Source: Euleptes europaea
Lineage: Eukaryota; Chordata; Lepidosauria; Squamata; Sphaerodactylidae
Length of the DNA: 64,000 nt
Reading direction: 5' to 3'
NCBI RefSeq assembly: GCF_029931775.1
Contig: NC_079321.1
Coordinates: 13,908,501-13,972,500, forward strand
Part shown: positions 21,201 through 31,292 of the stretch, piece after piece
How positions within the stretch are numbered: the first letter of the stretch is position 1
Layout of the letters: every line of letters begins with the position of its first letter
The notes under the pieces: generated by a model
Databases searched by the model: none
Seen by the model: the letters and a program-made list of their open reading frames with translations, nothing else
Told to the model about the DNA's origin: nothing
Program-made: the position numbers and the translations under genes

Positions 21201-24200
21201 TATGAAGCTGCCTTGTACTGAATCAGATCACTGGCCCACAGAGGTCAATATTGCCTACTCAGACTGGCAGCAGCTCTCCGAGGTCTCAGGTGGAGGTCTT
21301 TCACATCACCTACTGCCTGGCCCTTTTAACTGGAGTTGCCGGGGCTTGAACCTGGGACCTTCTGCATGCCTAGAAGATGCTCTGTACCACTAAGCCTCGG
21401 CCCCTCCCATTCCCCTCTGGAACTTCATACGGCTTCATTTTTTAAAAGGGTGGATCCCTTTGTTTCAAACTACCGAGATGAATACAGTTGTACAGACGGA
21501 TTTTTTTCCCCCTGCGTGAAGATCTATCAAGATTTTGTAATCTGTAAAAGCAGCAGCAGATTTTGTGCTTTTTGGGATAAAACACACCTCAACAGCAGTA
21601 GTCCTGCTAAGTAGTCCCAAACAAGCATTTTAAAATCCCTCTTGGAGAAGAAGAGTTGGTTTTTATATGCCGACTTTCTCTAGCACTTAGGGGAGACTCA
21701 AACTGGCTTCCAATCACCTTCCCCTCTCAAAAACAGACACCCTGTGAGGTAGGTGAAGCCGAGAGAGTGTGACTAGCCCAAGGTCACCCAGCTGGCTTCG
21801 TGTGTAGGAGTGGGGAAACCAACCCAGTTCACCAGATTAGCCTCCGCAACTCATGTGGAGGAGTGGGGAATAAAACCCGGTTTTCCAGATCAGCGTCCAC
21901 CGCTCCAAACCACCGCCCTTAACCATTACACCACTCTGGCTCTCGAAAGGGATAGAAGTCTCCGGTTCTTACCATGTCGTAGTTCTGTTCTAACAATTCC
22001 GCTACCAGCACTTTGTGTCTTGTTAGAAGGTCCTGGAGAAAGAATGTTAAAAAGGGAAGAATGACATCAGCTCCCCCCACAACTCACACTTCTCCCCCTC
22101 CACTCTCTTTCCTTAGTACAAGCTCTGCGAAGGAGGACGGAGCTGTGTAAGAAGAAAGGAAGGACGATATGAGCCTGGTGCTTTAGACCATTTTAAAAAG
22201 CCTAAGTACACTGCCAGCGATATACTCTCCAGCCATTCCAAATGGACCAAAGTATGTCAGGCTCCAAGGGACAAGGATGTACTCATTAATTTTCAAAGCT
22301 CTGAAGCATTTTTTAAAAAGACACATAAAATATGTATAAATTGTGTATTCATAGTGCAGTCCTAAACACAGTTACCCCCTTCTAAGTCCACTGGAGTAAC
22401 TGAGCTTAAAAAGAGGGTAACTCTGCTTAGGATTGCACTTCCCCCATGCGTATCTTGTTTTAGGCCTACCTTCATCCAAACAAACAATATCTTATTATAG
22501 CTTATTATGGGAAAGGAAATGCCTCTATGCATACAGACTCTTCTGTGAAGTTTTTTTTTTTTTTTAAGGTCAATTTTAAGACTAGAGAGTCAAGCTTCTT
22601 AAGATTACGGGGCTCGCCAGTGAAGAAGCCAGCATGTTAGGGGCCAGTCTTTGTCCAGTCTCATAAGACTCTTCAATAGCTACTAATATGATCTTGCTGA
22701 GCTCTGGGAGAGAATCACTGCAAAACCAACATGCTATAGCTTGCAAGGCCCTGTCCTGAATGGCCCCAGGCTAGCCTGATCTTGTCAGATCTCAGAAGCT
22801 CAAAAGGGTCAGCCTGGTTAGCACTTGAATGGGAGACCACCAAGCAAGTCCAGGATTGCTATGCAGCAGGCAATGGCAAACCACCCCTAAACGACTCTTG
22901 CCTTGAAAACTCTGTGGCAGGGGCGTCAAACGTAAGGCCCACGGGGCCAGCCCCTTGAGAGGTCTTACCCAGCCTGAGAGCCGGCCAACACACACACTGT
23001 GTCGATGTCTCATCGAGCTTTCTACTACAACCCCAAGATCTTTCGTCCTTGATCTCGGGCAGTTCAGACCCCATCATCATATTGAAAGTCAGGATTCCCA
23101 CTCCCTACCCCCACCCCGCATCACCTTGCACTTACCCACACTGAACTTTCTTTGCCACACTACTGCCTGCTCACCCAGTTTGGAGAGATCCTCTTCACAA
23201 TCTGCTTTGGTTTCACCATCCTGATTAATTTGGCATTATCACCAAAACTGGCCGCTACCCTGCTCGCCCTCAATTCCAGATGGTTTGTGACCTAATTGAA
23301 TAGCACTGGCCCCAAGACTCATCCTTTTGGGTCCCCAATGCTCCCTGCCACTGTGAGAACTGCCTATTTATTCCTAACTCTCCACTTCCTGTTCAACCAA
23401 TTTTTTTAATCCATAAGGGGACCCGTCCTCTTATCCCGTGGCTGCTAAGCTTACTCTGGAATCTCTGACTGCTCCTGGAAGTTTAAGTATACAATGTCTA
23501 CTAGATCACCCTTATCCACACGCTTGTAAATCAGTTTATATTATACACATTGATTTGCATCACTGCAAAATCCTCTCGCCATTAAGCATTTACCTTAAAA
23601 GTAGCAAAAGCGTCAGAAGCGATGTCGAAAGTTGACATTCCCACATATTGGAAAAAATCTCTGAACTGGTCCGAGAAAAGTACAATTTTGGCCAAAGGCT
23701 CGTGCCGAACACATTCTCGCAACATAATTCCACAGCGTAAGGCAACCTGGGGTGTTTCATATCTAGAGTTCGAAAAAAAGTCCTTTTATGCATAAATACA
23801 ACACAGAAAAGTACCAACGTGTAAATCTAATGCACAAGGTACGGTTGGTCTTGTCGAACTTCTTAAGACTCTCAAGGTTGAAATACAGTTTTGACTGCAA
23901 AGATTTCTTAGACATCTGGACTTCTCCCGAGTTTGTCCCTTTAGACTGAGAACACTGAAAAGATCAACTATGAAATATGTTTTCTTTTGGAATGAATGAA
24001 ATGTACTAAGATAGCATAAGGTGCAGAAGTTTGCAGCTCTCTTTCATTTCAGCATTGGCTCTATTTGCGGTTATCCTTGCAGAAAACTGAAGGTGTTCAA
24101 ATTCCACAAACCTGCCAATTAACACAGTCTTACATGCTAACTAATCAACGTTTTTTATGTTGTTAGGTTTCATATAGGTCATTTCCCTCTAGGGTTTTTT

Positions 24201-27200
24201 CCCTCTAGGAAAAGCAGAGAAACATTTTTTCTCCATGGCTTCAACATTTCTGGAAATTTTACATCTCTCTATAAAAGGGAAATATAAAGTGCCACTTTAA
24301 ATCAGAGATCAGCTGACTTCTGCCCTCTTGCATGTTCCCAGCCACCCCGCAAAGCATGCCACATGATCTGGCATTCTTAAAACTGCACTGTTCATCCAGG
24401 AAAGCTAAGCGAGAGATTGACACCCAAGAGTCACCACGGAGGGTGAAGGGAGAAAGCAGCTCCCAAGAGGTTTTTACCCACCCCCCTCAACCCCTCTCAA
24501 TGCAGCACCTACCCTTTGAGGAGCATGAACAGGATATGCGGGTGGGCACTAACATATTCCACTGTGGGACTCCGAGTTCCAATCTGTCTTCTTAAGATGT
24601 TGTTGAATATTTGGGAGACATCCTTTTTGCCCTATTAAAAAAAAATGCAGAGACACACATGCGAGTTTTCCAAAGCTGGAGATGGAACCACAAGATGGTA
24701 TGTCCAGAGCATGATTCTGCTGCATTTCATTCCATTTTAATCCTTCACCATTCAGTTCCATGTGCTAATTTAGCCAGTGGGGTGTAGTGGTTAAGAGCGG
24801 TGATTTGGAGTGGTGGACTCTGATCTGGAGAGCCGGGTTTGATTCCTTGCTCCTCCACATGAGTGGCGGAGGCTAATCTGGTGAATTGGATTTGTTTCCC
24901 CACTCCTCCACGTGAAGCCAGCTGGGTGACCTTGGGCTAGTCACAGTTCTCTTAGAGCTCTCTCAGCCCCACCTACCTCACAAGGTGTCTGTTGTGGGGT
25001 GGGGGAAGGGAAGGTGATTTTAAGCCGCTTTGATTTTTCCTTAAGTGCTAGAGAAAGTCGGCATACAAAATACAACTCTTCTTCCTCCTGAGGATTGTGG
25101 GTGCGCATTCCACATTACTCCCCCCCCCGCCCCCCGCCCTAACAACACTGAATGTGAGCAATTGAATGCAGGCAGCCATGGGACCCGCCTGGACAAGAGC
25201 CACGTGGAACGAGGGCTGTAGTAAGGAGGGGAGTTGGGTAAGATTGAGCAAAATAAAAAGCTGGCTGGAGCCAAGTAGGCTAAGGGTGAGTGTGTGTGCT
25301 TAACAGAGGACTGTGAAGCAACCAACTAATAAAAAGGGTCTGTTTCAGTCCTGGACTGTGTTTACAAGCTCTTAACTATTTTAAGAGATTGAAGGAAAGC
25401 TTACTTTGGATTTCTCAAAAACACACACACAAAACCAGAGAAAAAACAAAACAAGGCATTGCTCTTCAAGTCAAGCTGTCCAGGGGAACTGCTCCCCTAA
25501 GAGAAGCCTCCCCACAAAGCCTCCTGACATTTTAAGCTCCTACACTTCTAAGACTTGCCTGGACAGCACATTTTCAGAAGTATGCATTTGCTTTTACAGT
25601 TCCTCAAGCGGTTCCTGCTTCTATTTGACCCCAACCCAAGGCCAGTTAAAGACCTGAGTTAATTTTTGTGAAACAGGCAAGCGTAGCTAACACATTAAAA
25701 AAAACAGGGTGCAATTATGGTATTTTGCGCGTGGCTGTTTCCCTCACCGTCAACCCACCAATGACTTCGGGTCTTTGTTTGGATTACGCATGCTGTTTCC
25801 AACCATCAGAGGTCGCCTCGCTCTCCCCCTGCGTTCCCCCGCATTTTCAAATTCAAGATAAAACAGGTCTCTGAAAACGCGAGGTGACCTCTGACGGTCG
25901 GAAACAGCATGCATAATCAACACAAAAACATCGAAGTCATCGGAGGGGTGATGGCGAGTGGAACAGCCATGCATCAAAGACCAAAACGTTTCTCCCCACC
26001 TCACCCAACAATTTCAAGAACTTTTTTCCCCTTAATGGCTACTTTTCTCAAAACCTTTGAAGAAAGCCAGCTCTGGCTTCCCAGCAGCAGCATTTTGCAT
26101 GTCTAAAGGTACGTTACCACTGCAATGGAAGTGGATATTAGGGAGGATCTTTTAGAGAAGGCCTACATATCATTCAGCAACTGTTTTAACACCCGCAGGC
26201 CACCTGGGCCAAGCAAAAGTCAAATTCTTGAATTGCAACAGGATTTTTAGCGTGCATCAGCTTACCTCGAAGTCTATCAGCTGCAAGTTTGCTATGAGGC
26301 TGACCAGCAGGCCGCTGTTGTATAATTCTTGCGCTAACTGAGCCACCACTTCTGTAGGGGGCTCCTTGTCAGTGGTCCCACACAGAATCTCCTTCATCGC
26401 TTGGAGTGATTTGGATACTTCTTCGGACGCCTAGGAAGCAAGAGCAGCTTAGCTACGAGAAAACAGATCTCCAAACCAAACTAGCAGAGGAAGGTCATGA
26501 GTTCTGCTCACTTCTGTGTGACACAGTTGGTTATTTAACCACTGCTGACAGCTGCTTGCTTGGCCTGGGCTTTCTGCTGCCTAGGAGAGGGGCTGTGGCT
26601 CAGTGGCAGAACATCTCTTTGGCATGCAGAAGGTCCCAGGTTCAATCCGCAGCATCTTGTTTTTAAAATGACCAGTTAAGAGGTGATATGGAAGAACCTG
26701 GAGACCAAGTCATATGAGGAAAGGCTGAAGGAGTGTGGTATGTTTAGCTTGGAGAGGAGGCGACTGAGAGGTGATATGATCACCATCTTCAAAGTACTTG
26801 AAGGGCTTTTATATAGAGGATGGTGCAGAGTTGTTTTCTGTTGCCCCAGAAGGTCAGACCAGAATCAACAGGTTGAAATTAAATCAAAAGAGTTTCTGGC
26901 TAAACGTTAGGGAGAACTTTCTGACAGTTAGGGCAGTCCCTCAGTGGAACAGGCTTCCTCGGGAGGTGGTGGGCTCTCCTTCTTTGAAGATGTTTAAGCA
27001 GAGGCTAGATGGCCATCTGATAGCAATGCTGATTCTGTGAACTTAGGCAGATCATGAGAGGGAGGACAGGAAGAGTTGCGTCCGTGTTTGGCACTTGTGG
27101 CCCTTTCTTACATGCCCAGGGAAATGCCGATTGCCACTTTGATGCCAGGGAACAATTTTCCTCCAGGCCAGATTAGCCAGGGATCCTGGAGGGTATTTTT

Positions 27201-29074
27201 TTGTTTCTTTTTTTTGCCATCTTCTGGGTGTGGAGCAGGTGTTCCTTGGAGATGTTGGGGGGAGGTAGTTGTGAATTTCCTGCATTGTGTGGGGGTTGGA
27301 CTAGATGACCCTGGAGATCCCTTCCAATTCTATGAACCTCTGCCTGAGGCTCTGGAGAGCTGCTGCCAGGCTGAGTAGACACTGACTTTGATAGACCAAA
27401 GGTCTGACTCAGAATAAGGCAGTTCCATTTGCTCGTGTAGAAAACACCCCCTACCACCACACACAGCACACTGGAAGTTTCTTCCCTTCTCGGTTACACA
27501 GAAAAGGCATGGAAGGGGCAAGAAATACTCTCTTCCTGCTTGTGAGCATTAGGAACTTTTTAAAAAGGCATGTGCGTATGGCGTTGCTTGCATAATTTAT
27601 TCAGAATTTGTTTCCAGGCACACAAGCAAACTGAAACAAAGTATTTGCCACTTTGCATTTAGCCTAGATAATTAATTCAACCTTAAGTTATTTAGCATGT
27701 TATTTCTGAACTACTACTGACCTTTCCACTAGCAAATCAAGAATACGCCCATTGCTGTTCTTCTATCCTTATTTAGTTACAATGCATTGCTCAATTAGAT
27801 GACCAGGGAATACAGAGCTTGTTAATTAAGCATGTGCATAATTCTCCTGTGTTTGAAATTGCTGAACTCCTTCTTAATGCAGGAGATGGATCATGCCCAA
27901 AGAGATGATCGGCACCCGAGACACATAGATCACCAGGAAGGATCTGCTGGGCTTGATCCTAGTGCATAAAAAAACTGTCTTGCTAGAAGAGGCTTAGATC
28001 CATCTAGTACAGCACTGTGCATCTGATGGAGCTCAAAAGGGCTTGAACGCGAAGGCCATTTGTCCTCAGTCCTGGTAAACAGGTATACTGCTTCTGAGCA
28101 GGGATGTTCCCTTTGGCCCCTTTATTTGTCTAATCCTTTTTCAAAGTCACCCAAGTTATTGCTTATCACCATATCTTTGATGGAGCCCAAAAGGGCTTGA
28201 ACGTGAAGGCCATTTGTCCTCAGACCTGGTAAACAGGTATACTGCTTCTGAACATGGATGTTCCCTTTGGCCCCATAATTTGTCTAATTCTTTTTCAAAG
28301 TCATCCAAGTTACTGCTTATCACCATATCTTGTGGTCATCAGGTACACCAGTGAATTAGGCATTCTGTACAAAGGTACTTCCCTTTTGTTATTCATGACT
28401 TGCTGGAAGACATCTTTACTGGGAGGGGGGAGGCAGTTCCTTCTGGTGTAAGAGAGGAACAGCATAGAAACCTAGAGCTGGAAGGTACCCCCAAGGGTCA
28501 TCTAGTCCAACCCCCTGCACGACTCAAGACATTCACAACTACCTTCCCTCCATCACTCCCCCAGCAACCCCTACTCTATGCCCAGAGGAAGCAGGACATG
28601 GTACTCCCTTCCACAGCCTATATTTCCAGTTTAGAAGCAAGAAACTCCCTTCCTGGCAATAATACGTGCCCCCTTCTACTTCCAAAGTGCTTGCCCATGA
28701 ATCACCCAAAATGCATTGCCACAAATAACATTTTTTTTCAGTGCAAGGGTTCCCCTTCTGTTTACGGTGACAGTAATGATTTGTTAGAAACAGGACACAT
28801 ATTTTTGGCTAGATTTGAAAGTTGCTCCCTTTTACTACTATAATCCTGCAAATCTTCACAAGCTGTGAATGTGAAGATTTCTAAACAGCTGGCCTATCAC
28901 TTTAGCTTCTAGCACAATAATTCTCGACTTAACATCGCCATTTGACACATTACCTCATACCTTTTCTGTTTTTTTATCCTGCTTTTCCAACACGGCCAGG
29001 TTTTCTTTCAGAGTCTTCACAATCTCAGCGGGGTTTTTGTACGATTTGCTAAACAAAGGCATGTTTGTTTTCAT
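14879..29074 (-). CDS. CAB39L: CAB39L (MO25-beta), complete coding region, 8 exons, 338 codons
   Basis: Join on the minus strand, 5' to 3': 29074-28961, 26430-26266, 24631-24513, 23762-23594, 22032-21973, 21059-20994, 19849-19706, 15058-14879. The product starts [20 protein letters not shown] and ends [16 protein letters not shown]; its length and sequence match vertebrate CAB39L (337 residues in human). The Mo25 family is an all-helical, armadillo-like scaffold that binds STRAD pseudokinase and LKB1/STK11 and activates AMPK signalling, and also stimulates STE20-family kinases; it acts in the cytosol. No disabling change seen. CAB39L rather than CAB39 is inferred from the neighbours CDADC1 and SETDB2. 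Transcription probably starts at the CpG-rich segment near 40.5-40.7 kb. Confidence 0.97.
15310..15910 (-). mobile_element. LINE 3' fragment, same family as 5885-6300
   Basis: The minus strand carries [20 protein letters not shown] and, in another frame further on, [19 protein letters not shown]. The two stretches overlap near 15643-15712 in different frames, so the copy is frameshifted. An AT-rich tail follows to about 15310. Confidence 0.65.
15965..16120 (-). repeat. Short degenerate interspersed repeat
   Basis: TTGATTTATTATTGCAATTT ... CAGCCAAAGCCAGGCTCAGG pattern, similar to 62217-62330. Looks like an old SINE remnant. Confidence 0.35.
16121..17970 (-). other. CAB39L intron, no feature recognised
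   Basis: The open frames here (up to about 120 codons) show no family similarity or splice support. Confidence 0.4.
17979..18071. repeat. Hairpin-forming inverted repeat
   Basis: The left arm about 17979-18002 (TTTTTGGGTTCGGGTTTATT) pairs with the right arm about 18048-18071 (AATAAACCCAAACC then A-rich). Confidence 0.7.
18246..18496 (-). mobile_element. 5S-rRNA-derived SINE with (CA)n tail
   Basis: On the minus strand: GGCCCAGGCTAGCCTGATCT, AGAAGCTAAGCAGGGTCAGC and TGGGAGACCACCAAGGAAGT, then a LINE-like tail ending CGACTTGACGGCACTTTACA. The (TG)n at 18246-18281 is its (CA)n tail. Confidence 0.92.
18688..18996 (+). mobile_element. Sauria SINE
   Basis: tRNA-like head (CAGTGGCGCAGAGTGGTAAG, GAGTTCAATCCC B box), body CAGCTTGCTGGGGGTAAAGG, and the Bov-B-like end GGTGCTTGCACAGGGGAC ... 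TTTACCTTTT typical of Sauria SINEs. Confidence 0.9.
19109..19440 (+). mobile_element. CR1 LINE 3' end
   Basis: Starts near the CR1 RT C-terminus (AAATCAAAAGAGTTTCCATC) and ends CCAACTCTATGATTCTATAA. Confidence 0.9.
19706..19849 (-). CDS. CAB39L: CAB39L coding exon 7
   Basis: Minus-strand acceptor CCGTAG, donor GTAAAG. Encodes [40 protein letters not shown] and FEAFHVFK. 48 codons, phase 0 at both ends. Confidence 0.97.
20040..20285 (-). mobile_element. CORE-type SINE, older subfamily
   Basis: Minus-strand copy with head ATGGTGTAGTGGTTAGAGTG, CORE segment GTGACCTTGGGCCAGTCACC, and a 3' part (CACTGGGGAGAAAGGCAGGG) unlike the major subfamily here. Confidence 0.8.
20539..20716 (+). mobile_element. 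CR1 LINE 3' terminus
   Basis: GATTCTATGACCTTAGGCAG to CCAACTCTATGATTCTATT. Confidence 0.88.
20994..21059 (-). CDS. CAB39L: CAB39L coding exon 6
   Basis: Minus-strand acceptor CTCTTTAG, donor GTAAGA. Encodes [20 protein letters not shown] and LK. 22 codons. Confidence 0.96.
21198..21410 (-). mobile_element. tRNA-Ala-like SINE
   Basis: The minus-strand head GGGGCCGAGGCTTAGTGGTA and B box GGTTCAAGCCCCGGCAACTC resemble tRNA-Ala. The tail ends GTACAAGGCAGCTTCATAAG. Confidence 0.85.
21646..21943 (-). mobile_element. CORE-type tRNA SINE
   Basis: Full-length minus-strand copy, AGAAGAGTTGGTTTTTATAT to CATTACACCACTCTGGCTCT on the + strand. Confidence 0.9.
21973..22032 (-). CDS. CAB39L: CAB39L coding exon 5
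   Basis: Minus-strand acceptor TTCTCCAG, donor GTAAGA. Encodes [20 protein letters not shown]. 20 codons. Confidence 0.96.
22353..22439. repeat. Palindromic MITE-like repeat
   Basis: The arms AGTGCAGTCCTAAACACAGT and CTCTGCTTAGGATTGCACT are near reverse complements, continuing into a TTACCCCCTTCTAAG / TTAAAAAGAGGGTAA pair. Confidence 0.8.
22755..22925 (+). mobile_element. 5S-rRNA-derived SINE, 3' truncated
   Basis: CCAGGCTAGCCTGATCTTGT, TCAGATCTCAGAAGCT and GAATGGGAGACCACCAAGCA, ending near CTTGCCTTGAAAACTC. Confidence 0.85.
22990..23540 (-). mobile_element. CR1-like LINE internal fragment
   Basis: On the + strand it shows the antisense CR1 landmarks TTTGGCATTATCACCAAAAC, TTTTGGGTCCCCAATGCTCC and CTGCCACTGTGAGAACTGCC. 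Confidence 0.7.
23594..23762 (-). CDS. CAB39L: CAB39L coding exon 4
   Basis: Minus-strand acceptor CTCTAG, donor GTAAAT. Encodes [40 protein letters not shown] and [16 protein letters not shown]. The first base completes a Gly codon. Confidence 0.97.
23763..24512 (-). other. CAB39L intron, no feature recognised
   Basis: No repeat family or coding similarity identified. Confidence 0.4.
24513..24631 (-). CDS. CAB39L: CAB39L coding exon 3
   Basis: Minus-strand acceptor TTAATAG, donor GTAGGT. Encodes [20 protein letters not shown] and [19 protein letters not shown], then two bases of Gly. Confidence 0.97.
24770..25087 (+). mobile_element. CORE-type tRNA SINE
   Basis: GCCAGTGGGGTGTAGTGGTT head to AATACAACTCTTCTTCCTCC end. 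Confidence 0.9.
25088..25717 (-). other. CAB39L intron, no feature recognised
   Basis: Contains a C-rich tract near 25120-25139. Otherwise nothing identified. Confidence 0.35.
25718..25983. repeat. Large imperfect palindrome with about 100-bp arms
   Basis: Left arm about 25718-25822 and right arm about 25878-25983 are imperfect inverted copies: GCATGCTGTTTCCAACCATC against the complement of GGTCGGAAACAGCATGC, and AATGACTTCGG against the complement of CGAAGTCATCGG. Probably a foldback or MITE-type DNA element. Confidence 0.8.
26266..26430 (-). CDS. CAB39L: CAB39L coding exon 2
   Basis: Minus-strand acceptor CTTCCTAG, donor GTAAGC. Encodes [40 protein letters not shown] and [15 protein letters not shown]. 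55 codons, phase 0. Confidence 0.97.
26584..27445 (+). mobile_element. tRNA-Ala-like SINE split by a CR1 insertion
   Basis: The SINE head (GGGGCTGTGGCTCAGTGGCA) runs to about 26682. The SINE resumes at about 27337 with CCTCTGCCTGAGGCTCTGGA and ends GAATAAGGCAGTTCCATTTG. Confidence 0.85.
26683..27336 (+). mobile_element. CR1 LINE 3' end inside a SINE
   Basis: Encodes [20 protein letters not shown] and, in another frame, [20 protein letters not shown] of the CR1 RT tail. It ends ATTCTATGA. The 3' UTR variant contains CCTCCAGGCCAGATTAGCCA. Confidence 0.92.
27446..28024 (-). other. CAB39L intron, no feature recognised
   Basis: AT-rich. No repeat family identified. Confidence 0.35.
28025..28332. 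repeat. Two tandem copies of a 154-bp unit
   Basis: 28025-28178 and 28179-28332 share AAAAGGGCTTGAACG, GAAGGCCATTTGTCCTCAG, TAAACAGGTATACTGCTTCT and GATGTTCCCTTTGGCCCC with a few substitutions. Confidence 0.88.
28455..28625 (-). mobile_element. CR1 LINE 3' terminus
   Basis: On the + strand: AGCTGGAAGGTACCCCCAAG, GGTCATCTAGTCCAACCCCC and ACATTCACAACTACCTTCCC. Confidence 0.8.
28961..29074 (-). CDS. CAB39L: CAB39L coding exon 1 (start codon)
   Basis: ATG at 29074-29072 gives [38 protein letters not shown]; donor GTATGA. A second in-frame ATG at 29062 would give MPLFSKS. Human has MKKMPLFSKS, so the upstream ATG is preferred. 38 codons, phase 0. Confidence 0.95.
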
Positions 29075-29109
29075 CAACCTTTCTCTTCTTCTAAGATCTG
29101 ATGTTCGCT
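29075..29109 (-). other. CAB39L: CAB39L 5' UTR part of first coding exon
   Basis: A minus-strand acceptor TTTTTGTTTAG precedes 29109, so translation begins 35 bases into an internal exon. Confidence 0.6.
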
Positions 29110-29477
29110 CTAAACAAAAATATAGACAAATTTCATTAGCAGCCTGCAATTCCACATGCAGTTTGGTCATCAAAGGATCAATACAGCCAACTGTACTAGA
29201 AAGAGATAAAGGGCTCATTTTGAGGTGATATAAAGTCACACAAAAGATACAAAAGTGTTCATATTGAAGAGTTCAAAACTCCAAGAATGCAAAGAATCTG
29301 CATTTATTATCCATGCGAGCTAGACGGGCCCTGGGAGTTCTGTGTTTGGCTCTCCCAGCAGATTTTTACAAACTCCGTTCTCAAGTGGGTTTAGTCCCAA
29401 GGTCCACGGTGTTTTGAATGCATTCGACTGCCTTAGGAATCAATGACATACTCCGTGCTTTCAATGTGTACTAGAAG

Positions 29478-29726
29478 ATGAGAAGAGTTGGTTTTATACC
29501 CTGCTTTTTCTCTACTGTAAGGAGTCTCAAAGAGGCTTACAATCGCCTTCCCTTCCCCTCCCCCTAACAGGCACCTTGTGAGTTTAGTGGGGCTGAGAGA
29601 GTTCGGAGAGAACTGTGACTAGCCCAAGGTCACCCAGCAGGCTTCATGTGGAGGCGTGGGGAATCGAACCCAGTTCTCCAGATTAGACTCCGCAGCTCCT
29701 AACCACTACACCACACTGGCTCTCTA
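29478..29726 (-). mobile_element. CORE-type tRNA SINE
   Basis: GAGAAGAGTTGGTTTTATAC to CCACTACACCACACTGGCTC on the + strand. Confidence 0.88.
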
Positions 29727-29784
29727 CAGCCCTGGAAGACAGAAGGGTGACTCCAACCACTGCCATGGTCTAATGGGGCCTTCC

Positions 29785-29832
29785 TTCAACTTAAGCGGCT
29801 CTATCGCCAACAGAAGAGCCGCTTAAGTTGAA
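29785..29832. repeat. Perfect 18-bp hairpin, 12-base loop
   Basis: TTCAACTTAAGCGGCTCT (29785-29802) and its exact reverse complement (29815-29832). Confidence 0.9.
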
Positions 29833-30640
29833 AGAATGCTTCAAACCCGGGCCAAAACAAAAGGTGGGGTATAAATATTTTAATAAATAAATGAACTGAC
29901 TTTGCTCAGTGGAGTGGTAGGATCCACCCCAGCAATCCTGATCCGACACCGCCACGCAGATGAAGGGAGAAGAGGATGAGAGGGCTGGCCCTTGCTTATG
30001 ACCACTTAATGAATGCATGGTGGAAGGAATAGCGTAACTGGGAACTCCCCGATCAGCCTTTTCAACCATTATGCCACGCCCGCTCCAATACAGGACTCCA
30101 AGCCTAAATACTTTCCTCCTGACTCCGAGAAAGCGACCTTCAACACCGACAAAGATGCCAATCGCAGGCTATTACAATCATGGGTTCATTCGCGACCTGC
30201 CAAGCCTTTTCAGCCGCAGCAAAGGTCTTCTCCGGGCACCAACCCCAAGAGGGGAGCAAGAGGGCTTTCCCCAGAGGTATAGAAGGGCTTTCCAAACTTT
30301 GACGCTCAGAGGAGGTTCAGAGCTGGGAGGAAAATTGAGTTATAACTATAGACTTAGGAAACAACTGCAAGTAAGCTTAGATGGAATGGAAATGTGTTCC
30401 CATTCGTGGAACTCACTTCTAAATAACTGCGTCCCAGATCGGGATAAAACTATTCCCTAATAATTCCAAATATTTAAATCTTGCCTTACAGCCACGGCTT
30501 TTTTTAACAATACGCTTTAAAACACAAGGATAAAAATACTGACAAACGCAGCCTGGGTTACTAATCCGCAGGTGGGGCCCCTCCCAGTTACAGATGATCT
30601 TCTTGCTACAGAGATCAGATCCCTTGGAGGAAACGGTTGC
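29833..30640 (-). other. CAB39L intron, short SINE-like tail then no clear feature
   Basis: GGGGTATAAATATTTTAATA at about 29866 resembles a SINE tail. The open frame at 30071-30460 has no supported identity. Confidence 0.35.
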
Positions 30641-30651
30641 TGTGGTGGTAG

Positions 30652-30975
30652 GGTTGCCAACCTCCAGGTACTAGCTTGAGAACTCCAGTGATTACAACTG
30701 ATCTCCAGCCAATAGAGATCAGTTCATCTGGAGAAAATGGCCACTTTGGCAACTGGAGTCTATGGCATTGAAGTCCTTCCCCTCCCCAAACCCCACCCTC
30801 CTCAGGATCCATCCTAAAAACCTCCTACCAGTGGCAAAGAGGGACCTGGCAACCCTATGTGGAGGACAGACTCTTATGGCATCACATCCCCACTGTGGTC
30901 TCTCCCTAGACTCCCCCCTCCCCAGTAACCACCCTCAAATCTCCGGAAATACCCAAGCTGGAGTTGGCAACCCTA
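30652..30975. mobile_element. Non-autonomous repeat with AGGGTTGCCAAC termini
   Basis: Begins AGGGTTGCCAACCTCCAGG and ends GAGTTGGCAACCCT, with an internal GGCAACCCT near 30856. Body: CTGATCTCCAGCCAATAGAG and AAAATGGCCACTTTGGCAAC. Related to 39262-39650. Confidence 0.75.
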
Positions 30976-31292
30976 AACGCAACACTAACAAGACAAAGCA
31001 GCAGCAGGATTAATATGCCGGAGGCCATTAAAAGCCTATGGAAACAGAAAAAAATATTCACTTGGTGCCTGAAAGCCATCGAGGCGGGTGCTGGTCAAAC
31101 AGACATAGGGGAGAATTCCACAAAACGCCTTCACTGGGGAGGCCCTGCCCCTGGGGTTCACACCCAAGTTACCTTCAAAGGGTGGGGGGACCCAAAAACA
31201 GACCTTCACTGGTCTTAACTGAATTGGGTAGGTTCACATGGAAAGAGAGAGCCAGTTCTTCAGCTATTCCAGTCCCAGACTATTTAGGGGGA

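Noticed and set aside
26599-26660. tRNA-Ala-like sequence as a possible functional tRNA gene
   Set aside because: It is the head of a SINE with the family tail following and no intact acceptor stem. The same holds for 32613-32680.
30071-30460. 129-codon open frame in a CAB39L intron
   Set aside because: No family similarity, no splice or promoter support; overlapping frames are also open for short distances.
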